Positions 35,275 through 39,709 of a stretch of 39,709 bases of DNA are shown here, one piece after another; the stretch's first letter is position 1, and each line of letters opens with the position of its first letter. The notes under the pieces are model-generated. The model ran no database searches and was not told the origin of the DNA. It worked only from the letters and a program-made list of their open reading frames with translations. The position numbers and the translations under genes are program-made. The stretch comes from Purshia tridentata (taxonomy: Eukaryota > Streptophyta > Magnoliopsida > Rosales > Rosaceae), in NCBI GenBank assembly GCA_003254885.1, contig QANT01003921.1, positions 1 to 39,709 on the forward strand, given 5' to 3'.

Positions 35275-35997
35275 AAACAGAAAAAATGGTAGGCAAAAAT
35301 TGGAAAAATTGAATGGTTTCACGGATTGGGAGAGATGCGTGGAGAACTGGAAACCCTAGGTGTTTAAGCAATTATGGTGGAAGAGGATCAGAAGTGGCTA
35401 CAGCGCACATGGAGACGAACAGGGTTGAGATGATGTGACAGAGCATTTGGGTGGGTGGGTCGGGCGGTTAAGGTCCGAAAAAGGAAACTTATTATGTGCT
35501 ATGGGGCTTTGGGTTGTTTGAGAAGGGAGGGAGAGGAAGTAGAGAAGAGAGAAAGGACGAGAGACCCAGTTGTCCGAAAGACGGACACCTGGGATTGGGT
35601 GGGAGAAAAAGGGAGGGAGAGAGGAGGGGCAATTTGGGAATTTCAGGTCGTTGGGTACTGCTGGGTAGGCAGGCAGTGTAGGCTCAATCAAGCAGAACAA
35701 AGACTACAAGAGAGACTGGGTGGCTGGGATTTTGGGATTTTTTCACCTTTTTATTTTCTTCTCTCCCAAGCGTCAAACGCGGCTCGCTTGTGAATCCTGG
35801 ATTCTCTAATCTCGAGCACCACGTGGTTAGTGGGCACCCAGAAAAGGTTATCGCACCTGGGCCCCACCTTGAATTCTTGTTCAACGCTTTAAGTTTAAAC
35901 ATGATAGATTTAATAGTATCCTACATTCACACTCATCATATTCATCTTCATCCAACTTATCTATTTCTACCTTTTTTCTAAAAACTTTTTTAGTTAG
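35275..35997. other. NERD 5' leader and promoter region
   Basis: On the minus strand this is CT-rich up to about 35640, then ordinary. It contains a telo-box-like AAACCCTA (35351-35358) and a possible 12-codon uORF starting ATGTGCGCTGTAG near 35412. No TATA box is evident. The frames here on both strands are low-complexity products of the purine/pyrimidine bias and are not called. Confidence 0.45.
35351..35358. promoter_or_regulatory. Telo-box-like element upstream of NERD
   Basis: AAACCCTA, about 80 bp upstream of the NERD ATG. Telo boxes are common near the transcription start of broadly expressed plant genes. Confidence 0.4.
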
Positions 35998-36235
35998 AAA
36001 TAGAGTATCATTCAAACATGTCTATAGGGAAAGAAATCGTTCTGCTGATGTCTTGGCTTCTTTTGGCCATACAATTGATATGGGTTTGCTATTTTTCGTC
36101 CAGGCCCGCTTAGCTTGTATTCATGTTTTATTTAAAGATTGTATTGGCCTCTCTCACACTCAGTTTGTGGGTGGGTAGGTTGCTGTGTTTGAGTCTTTGG
36201 CCTTCCTGTTTACCAAAAAAAAAATAGACTATCAT
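35998..36235 (+). mobile_element. 5'-truncated LINE insertion with target-site duplications
   Basis: The insert 36012-36221 is flanked by AAATAGAGTATCAT (35998-36011) and AAATAGACTATCAT (36222-36235), 14 bp with one mismatch. It ends in a poly(A) run after TTTACC. Up to a stop at 36176-36178 one frame is open and reads like the end of the RNase H domain of plant LINEs: KHVYRERNRSADVLASFG, with the NxxAD motif. So only the last part of ORF2 plus a short 3' UTR was copied in. This is a dead copy. The plus strand is the LINE sense strand. Confidence 0.85.
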
Positions 36236-39200
36236 AAATATGGGACAAGTAATTTTATCAAATTTTCATTACTTTCCCTTTGTATTTGAGCTCATTCTTC
36301 GTTAATAATCAAACCATCCGATAATATCATCAACTTAGTCATCTCAAAATCTAGCACAAAATATAAGAAAGTCTAATAAACTCATTCAAGTGCGAGAATG
36401 GAGCTACATACTCACAAGTCATAAGTGGGTGGCCATGTCCACTCCTCTCTAAACGTTTTCCAATAGTTAAGCTTTTGGAAGGAACCCCCTCCCATCCCTC
36501 ATTAATGATAATTTGTATTTTAGTTTTTGGCTCTTTAAAAGGCTCCCTCGTATTTATATGTGAAGTTTTATCTAAATTAATAGTAGATCACCCAATTATA
36601 TATGGTAAATTATAATATGTCCTCTTCAAATATGAGGTATAGTTGTTTGATAATATAGTTTGAAAGATTGTAAAATTATTCATAATACACTCAAGTTCGA
36701 TCCTCATTCCCTCAATCCTTAAAAAAAAATGAAATAAACTTCATTTTCACTCATAATTTGTATGTAGCCATACTTGATACTTGTATATAATATGACACAT
36801 TCTCAATTATACAACATAACTATTAAGTGAGACTTACTCCATGTGTAATAAGTTAATAATATATGATTGGTTAATAGGGTACATATATAAATTTTGAATT
36901 TCTTTCATAATTATATACTGAATTTATTATGGCTCTTCAAATGTTGTACACTATCTACGGGCAATTGGGCGTGGTCCCAATTTCCATTCTATATTCTGCC
37001 GGCAATAAATTCATTGACTAGTGGAACTTACAAAAATGGTAACAAAATTTTACCCCTTTTTGTCGTTCACCTTTCATATTTTACAACATTTCTTCTTTGG
37101 TAGATGGTGGAATCATACGCACGTAATTACCTACTTCTAAATCCACAACCACTTGCCTTAAAAAGAAAACTTCACAACCATCTAATATTTTGATAAATAA
37201 TTTTTCTTGCATTATAATGATCTAATTTATTTTACTCACGAAAATGTACAAGTCGTGTTCACTACATCATTGTAGTAAAAAGACTACAATTTTGTAGAAC
37301 TTAATATAAGAATGTTAGATAAATTTGCAAGAAAAGTTTGCTAAAACAATATCCTTAATAATAATATGAATATTTCTAACAAGAAAAAATTATAGCAAAA
37401 TGACTAAAACATATTACCCTATTTTCAGTTGAAGATCTCGTTTTCAATTTGATTTAATAAAAACTTATTATTAACCGAATGTTTTAATCGAGAATATTTT
37501 GTCACTTCTATTATAAATTCTGTTAAAAATTGACCATGTGCTAATAAATGACCAATTTCAAGTGAAAAATGTCTATTTCTCAAAAAAATAATTAAAAAGT
37601 ACAACTAATTCGAGGTTTTATCTCAAGTTTGCCCAAAACATAGGAGTTAAAAACCTAAGGTATATGCTATAATTTTTCCTTCTAACAATTCAGATATATA
37701 TATATATATATATATATGTGTGACTAGTGAATTTTCTACGGGGTGAACAAAGAAAAAAATTCCACGTGGGTTGACTTGATTCTTGAAATGAAATTTCTGC
37801 ACTATATATATCCCTGGATTTTTTTTAGACATCTTGCCTATAGACAAGGTTCACTTTATGGGGTACCACAATCCTCTTGTTGCTACCAAAAATAGCAACT
37901 TAGCACTAAATATAACATGGAAAAATACAGACAGAGAGATGGGAAAAAAAATTGAGACAATTCGAATTTTTTTATTTTTTATCTGGAAGATGGGAGATTC
38001 AAATTTAACAGATTTTCTTATAAAGTGGAAAAAATACTATTATACCAATAATTAATTTTTTTTTCTTGATTGATGGTATATAATGCAAATTATATCAAAG
38101 TATGAAACTACGTACTGACAAGTTTAAGATTTGTTCTTTAATGAAGCTTCCTCAATTTATAGCAAAACCAATGTGTTAATGATATGTCTTCGGTGGAACA
38201 CGTTACTGAATTAAATTAAACAAGATGTTTAATAGGCATCTAGATTTTGCATGTATGTGATTATGATACTATTAATGATTAGGACTGTTCGAGCTTTAAT
38301 CCATCATATATACTTGAAATATTTATTGAAATTCATGTTCCATTTTTCTAGTGGTAGGTGGATGGTCGCAATTAAATGAGCACCAGTACAATTGAAATAA
38401 ATTCGAAATTGTCATATTCGAGCATATCTAAAAAACTCTAGCAAAATCACTCTTTAAATTCACATTTAATGACCTATGTGGCAATTTGAAGATGATATTT
38501 GCTACTTGAATTTTTTACTCTTCAAAAGACTATTCTAATTTTAAATATTTGTATCTATTCTATGCACTAATATTTATATTTTTTTATGCACTAATTATTC
38601 GTATTTATTCTATGCAATACTTATTTTTAAAGTTTAATTTATTCAATTGAAATTTCTTATTAAAGGAAAAAAAATGAAAAATGTATAGGAAATATAAACA
38701 AAATTAAATGTCATTAATATTTAAAGAGAGGAGAGAGGGTCCTAAATTTGAAGAGAGAGATTAAATTGTCAATTTAAGATTTATTTTGAAGGGTCTCTTG
38801 GAACCTAAAATACTCTTCTCTCTCTTCAAAAAATGAAAAATTCTTCATTTGAATAGCTTTTTGAAGATGCTTTACATTTTCTCTAATATTAATCACAAAA
38901 TGATTCATATGAGAGTTAGAACAAGAAAAAGTTGAGGCAATCATATATATAATTTTTAATTATTGTACAAATTTCTTTAAATGTATTATTACTAATATCC
39001 CGTAAATAATAATAAAGATATATTTGATAGCTAATAATATTTTAGATATTGTGTTTAACATGACATTTGATAGCACTTGTTAGAATAAAACAATCTTACT
39101 CATTTGATGGCAACAGGAATATTAATTTAGTCATTTGTTATTCTCGGAAAAAACAATATACATATATAAATATTATTCATTTGTTGAAGTCAAAACGTTG

Positions 39201-39709
39201 AATGAAACCATGGAAATGACTGTGAACTGCCAAGCACTAATCCCCGACACGTAAATCATGTAAATTGGCTGCTTGTGATAAAACGCTGACTCTAAATTTG
39301 ATGCCTATTCCTCCTCCGGCAGAAACTTTTGACTATCATTATTTTATTTTATATTATATTATTATGTGCATTTCTTACTTAAATTGCTTGTTAATTGGGG
39401 GTTTGGTCCACGCAATTACACTACGCTCCCCCGTAAATTTCAATGAAAAATAATAATACATAAATTCTATTTTGGTTTGAACAATGTCTCCAATATATGT
39501 AAAAGATTGAATTACATAATAGATTAATATTTTGATAAAATATTGAAATGTTTGTAATTACAATAATCGATTAGTATAGTCTAAGCAGTCATCTTAGTGC
39601 CCTTCTTACGACCGATTAAGAAATAGAAGTTATAATAGTATAGTCTTTAAGACTGTAATTAGTATTAACCTTTTTTTCTAAAAATATGTGGTTAATTCAG
39701 AGTTTCTTT
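36236..39709. other. Gene-free AT-rich region at the right end
   Basis: No supported gene. An (AT)12 tract lies at 37694-37717. A B-box-like AGTTCGATCC followed by a short poly(A) occurs at about 36694-36730. Imperfect repeats with TATTCTATGCA occur at about 38550-38620. At about 38735-38832, a TTGAAGAGAGAG motif and its inverse CTCTCTCTTCAA face each other and may belong to another MITE, but its ends are not clear. Confidence 0.5.
37694..37717. repeat. (AT)12 microsatellite
   Basis: An uninterrupted AT dinucleotide run between CAG and GTGTG. Confidence 0.93.

Noticed and set aside
34767..35793. Open frames of 60-112 codons around the NERD first exon and promoter on both strands
   Set aside because: Purine/pyrimidine bias and the coding exon explain them; no family resemblance and mostly no ATG start.

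Overview
This window is nuclear DNA of a flowering plant, most likely a woody core eudicot. Intergenic DNA is AT-rich and full of MITE-like elements and microsatellites. Genes have many short GT-AG introns, and the proteins (a lignin-pathway P450, a CCCH/GYF/PHD chromatin protein, a DUF1640 mitochondrial protein) are plant types. There are no bacterial or organellar features. All identifications come from reading the sequence and from family knowledge held in memory; no search was run.

Layout: (1) 1-544, the 5' part of a minus-strand secreted glycine-rich protein gene, cut by the window edge. (2) 545-11,098, about 10.5 kb with no convincing large gene. It holds a recent 214-bp-period tandem duplication (5313-5734), a MITE with terminal inverted repeats (8327-8622), a 395-bp near-perfect foldback element (9464-9858) and one doubtful 43-codon ORF (3775-3906). 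(3) 11,189-13,193, a two-exon plus-strand ferulate/coniferaldehyde 5-hydroxylase gene (F5H, CYP84A). (4) 13,200-16,056, intergenic, with an extreme G27(AG)n tract at 14,018. (5) Four minus-strand multi-exon genes in tandem: a DUF1640/FMP32-like mitochondrial protein (16,057-18,077), a small Cys-containing plant protein probably of the DUF8204 type (19,486-21,538), a TMCO4-like DUF726 alpha/beta-hydrolase membrane protein in 15 exons (22,339-27,459) and a NERD-type PHD-SWIB-Plus3-GYF-CCCH protein in 10 exons (28,488-35,274). (6) 35,275-39,709, the NERD upstream region, a 5'-truncated LINE insertion with intact target-site duplications (35,998-36,235), then gene-free AT-rich DNA.

The genes do not form a pathway. 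F5H acts in syringyl lignin synthesis, the DUF1640 protein in the mitochondrial inner membrane, NERD in chromatin and small-RNA silencing, and the DUF726 protein is a membrane hydrolase of unknown substrate. From memory, the Arabidopsis F5H gene lies next to a DUF726 gene on chromosome 4, and NERD lies near a DUF1640 gene on chromosome 2. The window may therefore preserve an ancestral gene order that was split between duplicated segments in Arabidopsis.

The most notable molecular features are a textbook U12-type AT-AC intron in the NERD gene (31,120-31,353), a GC-AG intron in the DUF8204-like gene, the foldback element and the dated-looking LINE insertion. Every splice model below was checked for an unbroken reading frame across all junctions.
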